A stretch of 64,000 bases of DNA from Arion vulgaris (Eukaryota > Mollusca > Gastropoda > Stylommatophora > Arionidae): NCBI GenBank assembly GCA_020796225.1, contig CM036775.1:1567001-1631000 (forward strand), read 5' to 3'. The position numbers and the translations under genes are program-made. This document shows positions 50,901-54,680 of the stretch, in pieces. The notes beneath the pieces were generated by a model. The model saw nothing but the letters and a program-made list of their open reading frames with translations. It ran no database searches and was not told the origin of the DNA. Each line of letters opens with the position of its first letter. Position 1 is the stretch's first letter.

Positions 50901-52341
50901 CAACAATCTCTCCTTCCCTGAATTTAACCTGTAGTCACCAAATGTTCTAAACCTTCTCATCTCATTAAATACCCAAAGAACCTTGATTGTCTGATTCTTA
51001 TTCTTTTGATAAGGTTTATTTGTGTGCAGGCCTGATTTAAGACCTCATCCTTTGTTCTCTTTGCTGTCCATAGAATTTTCAGCATTCTTCTGTAAAAACA
51101 CATCTCTGTGGCTTTCAATGATCTTATTGATTGTTTGTTAATTGTCCATGATTTGCTGCCATACATAAGTATTGGTTCAATATGCATTACGTTAATTCAT
51201 CCCACACACATCATTGTGTTTCCATCATTGGGTCATCATCATTTCGTTTTCTCCAATCCTGTTTTGTCTCACAGTGTCAGGATAAGAAGAGATTTCTAGA
51301 ACAGGCTTTTGTGTGCACTTCATAAATAGTGTTTTCACCGCCTGTTATTTCTGAGGTCCACCTTTTGCATTTCACTATTCTTTAGTATAGCACTCATCTA
51401 GCCTCACTCAATTTGATATTTCACTATTCTTTAGTATAGCATTCATCTAGCCTCACTCAATTTGATATTCTTTAGTATAGCACATCTAGCCTCACTCAAT
51501 TTGATATTCTTTAGTATAGCACTCATCTAGCCTCACTCAATTTGATATATTTTTCAGCCTGGTTAGGGTTGCAAGATTCACCCCTATTCCTCAAACTGTG
51601 TACATGCTCTCTCTCTGGCTTAGGGCATTCGGAACAACATCATCCTGCTGACCCATTGCTCATGTTTTCAACATCTCTTGACAACACCGAAAAGAGAAAC
51701 TACCCAAACTTCTGCAATGACCAGAGAGTTACAAAAGACAGTGAAGTTTAAGAGACAGCATTCCCCAGCATTGTGACGTCAAATTGAATAGAATATGATA
51801 TATCAATTGAATATAGACAATATTAATATGAAGCGAACGTCTAAAGGAAGCATAAGGAAGGTAAAACAAACAGTTCTGAATTAGAATAATATTAATAGTC
51901 ATCATCATAATTAATTAATCATTCTCATTCATAGTTAGATTTGTTAGTGACTCAGAGTGACTGCGATGAGTGATATGAATCGTGATGACGTGATGATGCA
52001 GATTGTCAGTTTCATCGAACTGTGTCTAGTGCACTTTTCACCTTGAAACTCAATTTCATTACATTCAATCAAATTCAAATATTCATACATCTGATCTGAT
52101 CTATTGTCTCACACTAATCACAGCCATTCAAGTCACAGGTAAGTTAGTGAGTAACAGAGTTTTAATTTACAGTTTGAGTTTAGTTTACAGTTTTAAACTT
52201 TACTAGTGTCTAGTTACAGGACAGTTTACAGACTCGCTCAGAGTCAAAAGACTCAATTACCTTTAACTTATTTGTGTTTAAAAATGGTGAATACTGAAGT
52301 CGTCCTTTCGGTGTATTTTTCAGTTCTATTATTTCCGACAT
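17462..52341 (-). CDS. GLE1: GLE1 gene, 14 coding exons, 703 residues
   Basis: GLE1 acts at the cytoplasmic face of the nuclear pore, where with inositol hexakisphosphate it stimulates the DEAD-box ATPase DDX19/Dbp5 to release proteins from exported mRNA; roles in translation are also known. Exons at 52261-52341, 50473-50714, 47985-48153, 46606-46754, 40414-40474, 39480-39547, 37035-37200, 34024-34129, 32702-32781, 30982-31021, 23885-23982, 22710-22922, 20367-20557 and 17462-17909 join with matching phases at every border. Residues 1-27 carry the KGRL-Y element of GLE1 N-termini. About 165-390 are heptad-rich coiled coil. About 390-703 form the C-terminal GLE1 domain ([38 protein letters not shown]). 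The length is close to vertebrate GLE1. Internal exons are very secure; exon 1 is somewhat less so. Confidence 0.95.
17935..18025. repeat. Short intronic tandem duplication
   Basis: Two copies of a segment with AGTCTTCTTGGGCAATRTTA and AAACAAACAA, about 54 bp apart, beginning 25 bp upstream of the exon 14 acceptor. Confidence 0.75.
18050..18232 (-). mobile_element. tRNA-like SINE (SINE-3)
   Basis: On the minus strand an A-box-like GATGGATTAGCGTAATAC is followed about 45 nt on by a B-box-like GTCGGTTCAGTTCGAC. Single copy seen in the window; tail not defined. Confidence 0.5.
18235..19125 (-). mobile_element. LINE-K fragment split by a solo LTR
   Basis: LINE-K minus-strand text at 18235-18369 (CAAATAGCTTGTCCTGAGC to GTGGTCTTCC) resumes at 18796 (CTTTGCCGGTATGCCTCC) and runs to about 19125 with the GAATATGCATTCTCTTAG segment. 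In GLE1 intron 13. Confidence 0.75.
18370..18795 (+). mobile_element. Solo LTR, 426 bp
   Basis: Starts TGTAGAAGTCAGCC and ends AAGTATAACA (TG...CA), flanked by TTCC at 18366-18369 and 18796-18799, and interrupts LINE-K cleanly. Inside are CACTATAAGCAG (TATA-like) and GAAATAAAAAACG (poly(A) signal-like), both in + orientation. No internal retroelement genes: a recombined single LTR. Superfamily unknown. Confidence 0.65.
19135..19375 (+). mobile_element. SINE-5, tRNA-derived, complete
   Basis: The head has a TTGCTTAGCGGTGGCGAGC A-box-like segment and CCTGGTTCAAACTC as B box. The body contains CAGAAAGCAATGGCAAAC; the tail GTCCTGTAAAGGATATGCC is shared with the LINE end at 23690-23720. Other pieces: 7028-7075, 48283-48320, 48679-48720, 49152-49210. 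Confidence 0.75.
19765..20160 (-). mobile_element. LINE-R C-terminal fragment
   Basis: The minus frame gives [40 protein letters not shown] and [20 protein letters not shown], the standard LINE tail (QALxWxPQGKxxRGRPRxTWRR). About 75 codons stay open. Confidence 0.8.
20367..20557 (-). CDS. GLE1: GLE1 exon 13
   Basis: Acceptor TATACAG, donor CACAA|GTGAGT. Encodes [39 protein letters not shown] and [20 protein letters not shown], matching the KQGEEEVAS, AFPIA, VGDLILAHL and CPY-VPFYPT run of vertebrate GLE1. Ends in phase 2; the split Lys555 is completed by exon 14. Confidence 0.97.
20750..21215 (+). mobile_element. LINE-K C-terminal fragment, best copy
   Basis: The + text reads YGCEA, a stop, [20 protein letters not shown], then [51 protein letters not shown] and an FDDDD end at GATGATGATGAT. 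It carries a few stops and serves as the reference for the other LINE-K pieces. Confidence 0.8.
21423..22190 (+). repeat. 38-bp minisatellite made from LINE-K, about 20 copies
   Basis: Anchor GCATGCATAGATAGGAAA(A/G)C then AAAGTTAGAATACTAAG, period 38. It sits inside a LINE-K relative whose normal text ([16 protein letters not shown]) appears once at each edge; the right edge continues GCATGCATATTCCCAGCGGC. Variants alternate AGTGCATG / AGAGCATG. In GLE1 intron 12. Confidence 0.92.
22195..22565 (-). mobile_element. LINE-W 3' end, diverged
   Basis: Minus-strand LINE-W relative (TTGTGGTTTTCTGTTTTTG, GATGTTCTGTTGTAGAAGAC, TAAGTGTCCAAATCACTT) joined directly to the broken right edge of the 38-bp array. 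Confidence 0.65.
22710..22922 (-). CDS. GLE1: GLE1 exon 12
   Basis: Acceptor GTTTTTTTCAG, donor TTAGTG|GTGAGT; 71 codons, phase 0 at both ends. Starts [20 protein letters not shown], continues [17 protein letters not shown] and ends [12 protein letters not shown]. The PxxxIS and LLxGK-like blocks plus the AEKFV-like end open the GLE1 domain. Confidence 0.96.
22985..23405. mobile_element. SINE-1 copy with inverted 5' half
   Basis: 22985-23222 is SINE-1 head and body in minus orientation (head GGTGTAGAGGTCAGGTGC read on the minus strand). 23223-23405 is the 3' half in + orientation, ending AAAGTGCAATGATGATGG and (TCAA)n. The switch falls at the ATTAGA/AAAGATTAAA position of intact copies with little loss, as expected for a twin-priming 5' inversion. 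Confidence 0.7.
23530..23735 (+). mobile_element. LINE C-terminal fragment with SINE-5-type tail
   Basis: The + frame reads [10 protein letters not shown], a stop, [20 protein letters not shown] and [19 protein letters not shown] stop. The last codons and 3' end (ACGTCCTATAAAGGATACGC) match the SINE-5 tail. Confidence 0.7.
23885..23982 (-). CDS. GLE1: GLE1 exon 11
   Basis: Acceptor TTATCTACAG, donor GCTCAA|GTATGT. Completes Val388 and encodes [20 protein letters not shown] then [12 protein letters not shown], the link between coiled coil and GLE1 domain. Phases fit exons 10 and 12. Confidence 0.9.
24030..24122 (+). mobile_element. SINE-4-like fragment
   Basis: GGGGACATGAGCCTGAAG, ATGGTGGCATGGTTAGTG and AGTCATCG match the left part of the minus-strand tRNA-like SINE at 34195-34410. 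Confidence 0.5.
24125..24392 (-). mobile_element. SINE-A copy
   Basis: All SINE-A landmarks in the same orientation as 4926-5192, ending CACCACACGGGCGG. LINE-W follows at 24396. Confidence 0.8.
24396..24800 (-). mobile_element. LINE-W C-terminal fragment
   Basis: Minus frame [40 protein letters not shown], then a decayed GKKAR-RPWKRW end. Its 3' terminus GACGACAAAAGAAGAAAG carries the GAA-type tail. Confidence 0.75.
24890..25271 (-). mobile_element. LINE-A, downstream half of reverse transcriptase
   Basis: Minus frame: [40 protein letters not shown] and [20 protein letters not shown]; the active-site FADD has become FAND, and a 25-bp duplication repeats ANDQCLIH. The upstream half lies at 30367-30860; the two meet at MDKI once the intervening insertions are removed. 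Confidence 0.85.
25272..25800 (+). mobile_element. LINE-B, RT part (left segment of split copy)
   Basis: The + frame carries [40 protein letters not shown] and [20 protein letters not shown]. 5' truncated at 25272. Flanks TTATTTTATCCAT on both sides of the whole LINE-B (left 25259-25271, right from about 30367) mark its insertion into LINE-A. Continues at 29956. Confidence 0.88.
26953..27658 (+). mobile_element. LINE-I, RNase H domain and C-terminus, with target duplication
   Basis: Flanked by ATCAGGCAGAA (26942-26952 and 27659-27669). The + frame reads [52 protein letters not shown] and [15 protein letters not shown], then after one frameshift [19 protein letters not shown], and [18 protein letters not shown] with the [11 protein letters not shown] end. 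RNase H acids (YTDGS, E of MEVEAV, SDS, ADRLA) are present. 5' truncated. Confidence 0.88.
27659..28405 (+). pseudogene. Transposase-like protein fragment (frameshifted)
   Basis: The + strand reads [20 protein letters not shown], then after a shift [57 protein letters not shown], and after another shift [41 protein letters not shown] and GFG-----EQGGE-VH recur in long uncharacterised transposase-like proteins of aquatic animals, possibly KDZ-type; superfamily uncertain. At least two frameshifts, no intact start. Confidence 0.6.
28540..29105 (-). mobile_element. LINE-C 3' end
   Basis: Minus frames read [20 protein letters not shown] with [16 protein letters not shown], then after a shift [20 protein letters not shown] and [15 protein letters not shown], the common RWAGH...KRLFYGEL...DRxxWR LINE terminus. 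The 3' UTR extends left to about 28540. Confidence 0.8.
29956..30366 (+). mobile_element. LINE-B, C-terminal part (right segment of split copy)
   Basis: Continues 25272-25800: [20 protein letters not shown], then (shifted) [54 protein letters not shown] and [13 protein letters not shown], ending in an (ATT)n tail. Very close to 35843-36258. Confidence 0.88.
30367..30860 (-). mobile_element. LINE-A, upstream half of reverse transcriptase
   Basis: Minus strand: [27 protein letters not shown], a stop-broken [10 protein letters not shown] region, [40 protein letters not shown] and IAYMDKI, where LINE-B was inserted. Continues in 24890-25271. Confidence 0.85.
30982..31021 (-). CDS. GLE1: GLE1 exon 10
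   Basis: A 40-nt exon between TCTCCCGCAG and GGCAG|GTATGT. Encodes [13 protein letters not shown] plus 1 nt of Val388; phases fit exons 9 and 11 exactly. Weak sequence conservation is expected here. Confidence 0.8.
31200..31565 (+). mobile_element. LINE-T C-terminal fragment
   Basis: The + frame has [20 protein letters not shown] and MPWYRLPQK with a decayed [12 protein letters not shown] end. In GLE1 intron 9. Confidence 0.75.
31566..32700. other. Intron 9, AT-rich, no element recognised
   Basis: No splice-bounded exon, SINE head or LINE motif found. Small open frames lack family features. Confidence 0.4.
32702..32781 (-). CDS. GLE1: GLE1 exon 9
   Basis: Acceptor CTGTTCTCAG, donor GAAGAT|GTAAGT. 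Completes Gly348 and encodes [20 protein letters not shown] then AEKAED, a charged coiled-coil segment. Phases fit exons 8 and 10. Confidence 0.9.
32860..33300 (-). mobile_element. LINE-T fragment with 3' end
   Basis: Minus orientation: TGTCTTGCCTAGCAGCGTCA end, GAAGAGATTTCTAGAACGCG, TTTGTATCCATTGTATCG and GGTTGAGAAATGAAGACAGG in complement. Decayed relative of 10560-11025. Confidence 0.7.
33301..34023. mobile_element. Intron 8 stretch with SINE-A and SINE-B fragments
   Basis: 33545-33625 is a SINE-A 3' piece (ATAGGCGCATAACTGGCAC) joined to a SINE-B 3' half at 33628-33778 (GATGCACATGTCC, CAATGTGCAACG, AATGCAAAGAAGAAG tail), both + . The rest (33301-33544 and 33779-34023) is unassigned. Confidence 0.6.
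34024..34129 (-). CDS. GLE1: GLE1 exon 8
   Basis: Acceptor TTACATACAG, donor CAGATTG|GTAAGG. Encodes [20 protein letters not shown] and [15 protein letters not shown] plus 1 nt. Starts in phase 0 after exon 7. Confidence 0.92.
34195..34410 (-). mobile_element. tRNA-like SINE (SINE-4)
   Basis: The minus strand starts near TGGCCAAATGGATTAGAGAG with GCGGGCTCCGATTCAGGCG, resembling a tRNA D-arm/A-box; the B-box-like segment is degraded. The far end (CATGCGGCCATGAAATTTC) recurs at 24030-24122. Confidence 0.55.
34425..34507. repeat. ~28-bp tandem repeat, left side of LINE-B insertion
   Basis: Three units of GGACTA(C/T)AGTAAGACTTAA then AAATAGAT. The same units continue at 36259-36320 beyond LINE-B, so LINE-B landed inside this array. 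Confidence 0.8.
34508..36258 (+). mobile_element. LINE-B, longest copy (RT to 3' end)
   Basis: The + strand carries, with frameshifts, [95 protein letters not shown] (catalytic ADD kept), [15 protein letters not shown] and [12 protein letters not shown], then an (ATT)n tail. Endonuclease missing. It shares disabling changes with 25272-30366. Confidence 0.9.
36330..36600 (+). mobile_element. LINE RT C-terminal fragment (LINE-K-like)
   Basis: The + frame reads [59 protein letters not shown] and SWTIIQTIR. The [17 protein letters not shown] block is the segment amplified as the 38-bp array at 21423. Confidence 0.8.
36601..36965 (+). mobile_element. LINE-I RNase H C-terminal fragment
   Basis: Shifted + frames give [40 protein letters not shown] and [20 protein letters not shown] then LCHD. 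5' truncated, several frameshifts. Confidence 0.7.
37035..37200 (-). CDS. GLE1: GLE1 exon 7
   Basis: Acceptor CCTTGTCCTTGCAG, donor GCTCAG|GTACGA. Completes Arg257, then [40 protein letters not shown] and [15 protein letters not shown]. Ends in phase 0. Confidence 0.93.
37310..37650 (-). mobile_element. LINE-K C-terminal fragment
   Basis: Minus frame [40 protein letters not shown] and DNETS end. In GLE1 intron 6. Confidence 0.75.
37655..38030 (+). mobile_element. LINE-R 3' part, uninterrupted
   Basis: Collinear with the SINE-A-split copy at 4553-5325, including GACTGATATTAAAAGGATGG, TGTAGAGAATTGGAAGG and GTTTATTGAAGA, ending TGCAGAAGAAG. It shows the pre-insertion state of that site. Confidence 0.75.
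38295..38425. repeat. 29-bp tandem repeat, ~4.5 copies
   Basis: Unit anchored by CAAGAGAGACTTAGGGATGA then GCTGACAG. Intron 6. Confidence 0.9.
38520..38768 (-). mobile_element. SINE-A copy
   Basis: Same landmarks and orientation as 4926-5192; a small gap in the middle (GGTAGCTACATCAGTCGCC). Confidence 0.8.
38785..39065 (-). mobile_element. LINE-T fragment
   Basis: Minus orientation: GGACTTTTGCTTTGTATCC, AATTTGTTGTTTCTTCATG, CTTCTTGATACTCCTAACA. Decayed. Confidence 0.65.
39103..39354. mobile_element. hAT-like MITE, 252 bp
   Basis: Ends CCCTGTTTCCCAACATGG and AAGCTTGGGAAACCATG are inverted (TTTCCCAA core), with runs of G-rich GGGGC text inside each end, as in hAT MITEs. Flanking 8-mers CATTACAG and CTTTACAG differ at one base. 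No transposase. Confidence 0.75.
39480..39547 (-). CDS. GLE1: GLE1 exon 6
   Basis: Acceptor CTTCCTTCAG, donor ACAAAG|GTATTT. Encodes [20 protein letters not shown] then RQ plus 2 nt of Arg257; strongly charged coiled coil. Confidence 0.92.
39722..40136 (+). mobile_element. SINE-1 copy, near full length
   Basis: tRNA-like head (CTCTGTGACGTAGAGGTTAG, then a degraded B box GGTACTCAGTTTGCTCC), body GAGATGGACGATAAAATC, tail GAGACCCTCACCGGCGATAC, AGGTCAGAGCACACATGG and CTAAAGTGCAAATG. Downstream 40140-40265 has a short duplicated segment (GCATCCACTGAAAGAGAGAA). Confidence 0.75.
40414..40474 (-). CDS. GLE1: GLE1 exon 5
   Basis: Acceptor TTTCAATCAG, donor TTGAAG|GTACAC. Completes Gly214 and encodes [20 protein letters not shown]. 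The acceptor and the first 12 exon bases are also the repeating unit of the adjoining 40475-42225 array. Confidence 0.88.
40475..42225 (-). repeat. Minisatellite built on the GLE1 exon 5 splice acceptor, ~40 copies
   Basis: On the minus strand each unit carries TTTCAATCAG (or GTTTCAG) followed by AGTTGAAGAARG and TTTTGAATGTAATATTGTCA. Unit lengths are mainly 46, 42 and about 37 bp. Apparent proteins rich in [11 protein letters not shown] are read-through. Fills the 3' end of GLE1 intron 4. Confidence 0.93.
42258..42548. mobile_element. hAT-like MITE, 291 bp
   Basis: Begins CAGCATTTCCCAAC and ends GGTTGGGAAACTCTG (inverted), with GGGGC-rich subterminal text. Flanking 8-mers CTCTAAAT (42250-42257) and CTCTTAAT (42549-42556) differ at one base. 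Confidence 0.82.
42557..43135 (+). mobile_element. Repeat E, copy
   Basis: Collinear with 47401-47949. Near its right end CATGGCGGGAATGCG pairs with CGCATTCCGCCAT about 60 bp on, a possible stem-loop. Class unknown. 43136-43290 beyond it is unassigned. Confidence 0.7.
43290..43495 (-). mobile_element. tRNA-derived SINE head (SINE-6)
   Basis: The minus strand has CGTAGCGCGTTGGACAACAG (A-box-like) and GTGCGGTTCAATTCCACGGG (B box), spaced as in a tRNA. The acceptor stem does not close, so it is not called a tRNA gene. Confidence 0.6.
43496..44183 (-). mobile_element. Unassigned stretch ending in a SINE-B head
   Basis: 44085-44183 is the 5' part of SINE-B on the minus strand (CGAGTGGTTACCGGGCCC, AAAGAATAGAACCACTG, CATGTCGTAAGAGGCGACT). 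43640-44084 is GC-richer, contains a CTTCTTCTTCTTC run, and has no recognised domain. Confidence 0.5.
44268..44395 (+). mobile_element. LINE-B C-terminal scrap
   Basis: ACCCTGAAACAAACTTTACT, GGACTCAATTCCACAGAG and TTCTTGCAGGCCCTCGATAA match the LINE-B end at 30230-30345, strongly mutated. Confidence 0.7.
44422..44690 (+). mobile_element. LINE-R end with ~40-bp flanking duplication
   Basis: The LINE text at 44464-44650 ([24 protein letters not shown], tail GGCAAAGAAGAAG) is bracketed by near-copies of one ~40-bp sequence (GGTTTTCTTATGACCGTATA at 44431; GGTTTTCTCATGACCGTATA at 44652), both continuing GGGGTAAGTCTGAA. Confidence 0.7.
44720..44945 (-). mobile_element. LINE-I C-terminal fragment
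   Basis: The minus strand contains TGGGGACACTAAAATTGGCG, CTTGAGAGGCAGAGAGAGGA, ACCATCAATATGCATACCC and GAGACTGAGCACCTATGGAT, matching 27425-27620 of the intron 10 LINE-I. Confidence 0.75.
44963..45673. mobile_element. piggyBac-like non-autonomous element
   Basis: TTAACACTTTGGCTGCCACC at the left and the complement of the right end (TTAACACTTTCACTGCTACC) form matching inverted termini at TTAA sites, the piggyBac signature. Inside, 45220-45375 reads [22 protein letters not shown] acidic text that could be a transposase N-terminal remnant. 44422-44960 upstream holds only LINE scraps. Confidence 0.6.
45675..45958 (-). mobile_element. SINE-2 copy
   Basis: The minus strand starts GGAGTCTCTGTGGCTAAGTG (A-box) with GGATTTGAATCTGGAC (B-box) about 45 nt on, then CTGTTCTGTTCATGGG and CCCCTAGGATTG. 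The tail GGAGAGTGACTGAGCCATG with CAGTGCAATGAAGTCAA resembles a LINE-I end. The 105-residue frame here is the SINE itself. Confidence 0.8.
46000..46545 (-). mobile_element. LINE 5' part with endonuclease start
   Basis: Minus frame at about 46080-46170 reads [19 protein letters not shown], stop, [18 protein letters not shown], the N-terminus of a LINE APE endonuclease (CxNVRTLY...). 46320-46545 is the leader shared with 11050-11750. Confidence 0.7.
46606..46754 (-). CDS. GLE1: GLE1 exon 4
   Basis: Acceptor TTTCTCCTGACAG, donor GAAGG|GTAAGT. Encodes [40 protein letters not shown] and SQIDKKLQE plus 2 nt of Gly214. Start of the long coiled coil. Confidence 0.92.
46785..47240. repeat. 36-bp minisatellite next to GLE1 exon 4, ~12 copies
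   Basis: Unit anchored by ACATCAAGAGACAAAGACAT then GTCAAGATATYAG, starting 31 bp upstream of the exon 4 acceptor. Two units carry a CACTACATTAC variant. The minus-strand text GACATGTCTTTGTCT resembles the exon start (GACAGATATCTTTGTCT). Confidence 0.93.
47243..47306 (-). mobile_element. LINE-J 3' terminus, single unit
   Basis: One diverged copy of the 81-bp unit at 9374-9931 (GGTCTATGGTCATGCACTTA, CAAACTAGGCAGT). Confidence 0.7.
47310..47400 (-). repeat. Duplicates of GLE1 exon 3 end plus donor site
   Basis: Two 42-bp units on the minus strand contain CACCTTGCTCAG|GTAATGATA and GATAARAAGTA, copies of the last 27 coding bases of exon 3 with its donor. Separated from exon 3 by the repeat E insertion. 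Confidence 0.85.
47401..47949 (+). mobile_element. Repeat E, copy with target duplication
   Basis: A 549-bp insertion flanked by TATACTTCT (47392-47400 and 47950-47958) that splits the exon 3 duplicate block. No terminal inverted repeats or coding motif. Confidence 0.8.
47985..48153 (-). CDS. GLE1: GLE1 exon 3
   Basis: Acceptor TTTGCTTTGCAG, donor GCTCAG|GTAATG. Completes Ser108 and encodes [40 protein letters not shown] and [11 protein letters not shown]: the low-complexity Ser-rich N-terminal region. Confidence 0.9.
48321..48678 (-). mobile_element. LINE-R C-terminal fragment inside SINE-5
   Basis: The minus strand reads [24 protein letters not shown] text in shifted frames, then [20 protein letters not shown] and LQAFVS with a GAAGAAGAAGGAG tail. 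Confidence 0.75.
48721..49151 (+). mobile_element. LINE-W 3' end, precise insertion
   Basis: Flanked by the 12-bp duplication GATGGCAAAGTT (48709-48720, 49152-49163). The + frame: [40 protein letters not shown], then after a shift [20 protein letters not shown] and [10 protein letters not shown] stop; tail GAAGAAAAA. Confidence 0.88.
49211..49590 (+). mobile_element. LINE C-terminal fragment (GRPKTTW type)
   Basis: The + strand reads [47 protein letters not shown] and [20 protein letters not shown]. Stops in the middle. Confidence 0.75.
49786..50163 (+). mobile_element. SINE-1 copy
   Basis: Head CTGTGGTGTAGAGGTTAGGT (A-box-like) with ATACCACGTTCGCTCC (B-box-like); tail GGGCCGGAGCACACATGG, AAGTGCAAATGATGATG and (TCAA)n. 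50164-50470 beyond it is unassigned intron. Confidence 0.75.
50473..50714 (-). CDS. GLE1: GLE1 exon 2 (uses a GC donor)
   Basis: Acceptor TTTTACTTTCAG; donor ACCAG|GCAAGT, the strong GC-donor consensus, and only this cut joins Ser108 to exon 3 in frame. Encodes [40 protein letters not shown] and [15 protein letters not shown]. Poorly conserved region, but phases fit both sides. Confidence 0.88.
50780..51190 (-). mobile_element. LINE-F C-terminal fragment
   Basis: Minus frame: [59 protein letters not shown], then the segment that is amplified at 6151-7028, here single copy. Confidence 0.8.
51240..51361 (-). mobile_element. LINE-T 3' end
   Basis: CCAATCCTGTTTTGTCTCAC, AAGAAGAGATTTCTAGAAC and ACTTCATAAATAGTG match 32870-32935. 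Confidence 0.6.
51362..51553. repeat. ~36-44-bp tandem repeat, 5 copies
   Basis: Units share TTCTTTAGTATAGCA, CATCTAGCCTCACTCAATTT and GATAT with small length differences. 51554-52260 after it is unassigned intron 1 sequence. Confidence 0.88.
52261..52341 (-). CDS. GLE1: GLE1 exon 1, coding part
   Basis: ATG at 52341-52339 opens [20 protein letters not shown] then LNTNKLK and ends at TTAAAG|GTAATT, phase 0, matching exon 2. The KGRL-Y element matches the KGRLCY near residue 20 of vertebrate GLE1. Confidence 0.82.
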
Positions 52342-52500
52342 GTTTGATGTAAAAATAAAATGCTTGATGTATAGTTATAAAACGTTTAAAAAGTACACAA
52401 CACTACAGCAGGACGCGGTTTAACTATAATGATTCTCTTGGTTCTGGAGGAATTAAAGCATTACTCAGTCAAACTTCCGGTGATACTGACGGATTAGGAT
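52342..52500 (-). promoter_or_regulatory. GLE1: Probable GLE1 leader/promoter interval
   Basis: About 150 bp between the GLE1 ATG and LINE-I debris. A TATA-like TTTATAACTATA lies only about 35 nt upstream of the ATG, so the real start may be elsewhere. Confidence 0.35.
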
Positions 52501-52905
52501 GTTGACATCCTGTTAGACTCGAGAAACGTTACGGTAACACCAAGATCCAAAAAGGCAGGTTTCGGTAGGAGTGGATGTCGTTCCCGGAGCATGCGGGGGT
52601 TTGCGGCAATGAGAGAGCGAACAGACTTGTATCGATTGTTGAGTAGAATAAGTTCTTCGGTCTCTTCGCGACTGCCTGTTGGGTGATGACACTAAAATAG
52701 ATGTTGAGTCGATCCAGCGATTTAAGATGTTTGAAGTTACCTGTTGTACACGTATCACGGAATGTCTGAGGAGCAGAGTGAGGAGCGTGTTTAATCAGCG
52801 AGCCATGGGAACTACTAGTATGCATACTCTTCGATATCTGTTGGGGAGACTGAGCACATATGGGTCTGCCTGGAGTGCAATGATGTCAGTTTAACCAATA
52901 CTCAA
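52501..52905 (+). mobile_element. LINE-I C-terminal fragment
   Basis: The + frame reads [40 protein letters not shown] and YLLG, then a shifted EHIWVCLECND, matching the LINE-I in GLE1 intron 10. 52906-53140 is unassigned. Confidence 0.75.
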
Positions 52906-53140
52906 ATTCTGTTAGATTTCTGTTTTCTCATGGCACATTCTTTTCTATTAGTGAGATATGTTAGTATGGTTTAATCCGTGCCCAAAGAATGTTTTCAGTT
53001 CAAGGTGATGTATTCATGTCAAATGCCTTGTAGCTAAGAAAAACGTCGACTAACAGTTCTATCGCAAGAAGCGAGAACTCAGTACAAGCTATTTGTTTTG
53101 CATTACATCTATCAATCACTTTTTAACCACTCATTGTAAT

Positions 53141-53700
53141 CTTTATGTTTTGCCCCAGAGAGCGTGAGTACGTTGTGCTCTCGTTAGACGCATGCAGGCC
53201 AGGCACATTCGAACTTTGGTTATTTGTGATATTCCGGTTCGCCATTTGTGACAGTTACCAGTTGTATGAGGACTATCATCATAGTACTCCGGACATGTCC
53301 ATAGGTGCTCCGATCCCAGCCTAAAAAAATCCAGCAAAGTACAGTGGCCTATCACGCCAGTTCGATCTTGATTAATTAATTATATTTGGTATGTCGTTCT
53401 TTTCGGGCTGTAGGCCCTACCTACTAATATCGATATCCATCTCTCTCAATCTGGCCAGCGACTGGGATTCACAGCCCTGAAACTTCTCTGTTCGGAAAGA
53501 CTCTCAATGCGTTATGAATATTATTTCGGTCCATGGCAGTTATTTCTGATATCGTAGCAGTGCTAGCCAATCTATCAGCTTGTTCATTACACATGCGTGC
53601 CCAGAGACGAAAATGAATGTGATTCCTCTGATCCCTGTATGTACCAGTACCTTCACCCAGTTTCGTTTCACCATTCCGTGACAGTCTCCACACTGACTAC
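53141..53700 (-). mobile_element. LINE-I RNase H fragments
   Basis: Minus frames: [20 protein letters not shown] (53500-53600) and LGSEHLWTCPEYYDDSPHTT (53255-53310); a deletion removes the sequence between them. Confidence 0.7.
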
Positions 53701-53774
53701 TGGTCATCATCCGATTGTACTGCCAGTGATTCTTCTCGCGATCACCGCTTAGACTGATGTACCAGATTTCCCCC

Positions 53775-54140
53775 GTAAATCTCGCTCATGTGGAAATCTG
53801 ATTCATGCAGCCTTAGCATGGGTGTGCTTCGTCCCATCTTCAACGCCCGGAGCTCTGGTGCTTATCCTTCGGCGATGTGTCCGGTTTTAGCCAGCGTTTA
53901 CTGGGTTCGCTCTCCGTCAGCCTTTGGCTGTCCCCAGCCGACCTGCTAGGCAGCAGGTTACTATTTTCTTTTAGGGTAGCTACCCATAGACAACCTTCAC
54001 TCTCGGGATGTTGAGCGTCATCCGCCAAGGTTATCAGTTTTTTTGGGTTACTTGGTTTGCTGCCCTCCAGTTTTGTGTACGGTTTGCCCCGCTAGCCTGT
54101 GATTATTCCCAATCAAACTACCAGGCAGTAGTAGTATTGC
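53775..54140 (-). repeat. Repeat Y, - orientation
   Basis: Reverse complement of 3105-3515 (CTGATTCATGCAGCCTTAGC, CGATGTGTCCGGTTT, GGCTGTCCCCAGCCGACCTG, GGGTAGCTACCCATAGACAA). Confidence 0.7.
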
Positions 54141-54149
54141 CAGTTCAGT

Positions 54150-54680
54150 TTCAGTTTGGAATATCTTCATTGCACCCCGGACATGTCCATAGGTGCTCCG
54201 ATCTCCTTCGCAATATCTCCAACAGCGTCCAGCGACTGACCGTACCAGTTATATTTTGATTGATGAGCCGACTCGTATACCTGTTGTACCGTTCTTTTCT
54301 TGCCACACCAATCTTCAAACCCAGCTCCCGCAATCTAATAGTTGACGTGGATTGGTTTAGATGAAGGTCTTCTCTGCGGCCGCGCTCTATGAGGGCGTTC
54401 AAGATGCCAGCTCTGTCCATTGGCTGGCCCTCTGATATGGCGGCAGAGCCAGCCAGTCTGTCTGCTCTCTCATTGCTAACAACACCCATGTGCCCCGGAA
54501 CGAAGATAAGTGTAATTCTGCAAATTGTTGAAGCCTGCAGTGATTCAGTCCATTGCCTGCGCACCGAACCGGCCTCCCCCTTTCAGATCATACTCAATGA
54601 GTCACTCAGAATACACGCATGAGTGTAGTTTTGTGACTCTAGCCAGAGTAGTGCATTGGTTACCGCCAGTACTTCCATTG
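54150..54680 (-). mobile_element. LINE-I RNase H domain and C-terminus
   Basis: Minus frame: MEVLAVTNALLWLESQNYTH, ACILSDSLSMI stop, then QASTICRITLIFVPGHMGVV, SNERADRLAGSAAISEGQPM, RLRELGLKIGVARKERYNRY and RSEHLWTCPGCNE. RNase H residues E, D and D (MEV, SDS, ADRLA) remain; one stop after SMI. Confidence 0.85.

Noticed and set aside
52141..52150. + strand exon ending at CAG|GTAAGT near 52140
   Set aside because: A good donor string, but no coding frame ends there, and it lies in GLE1 intron 1 on the other strand.
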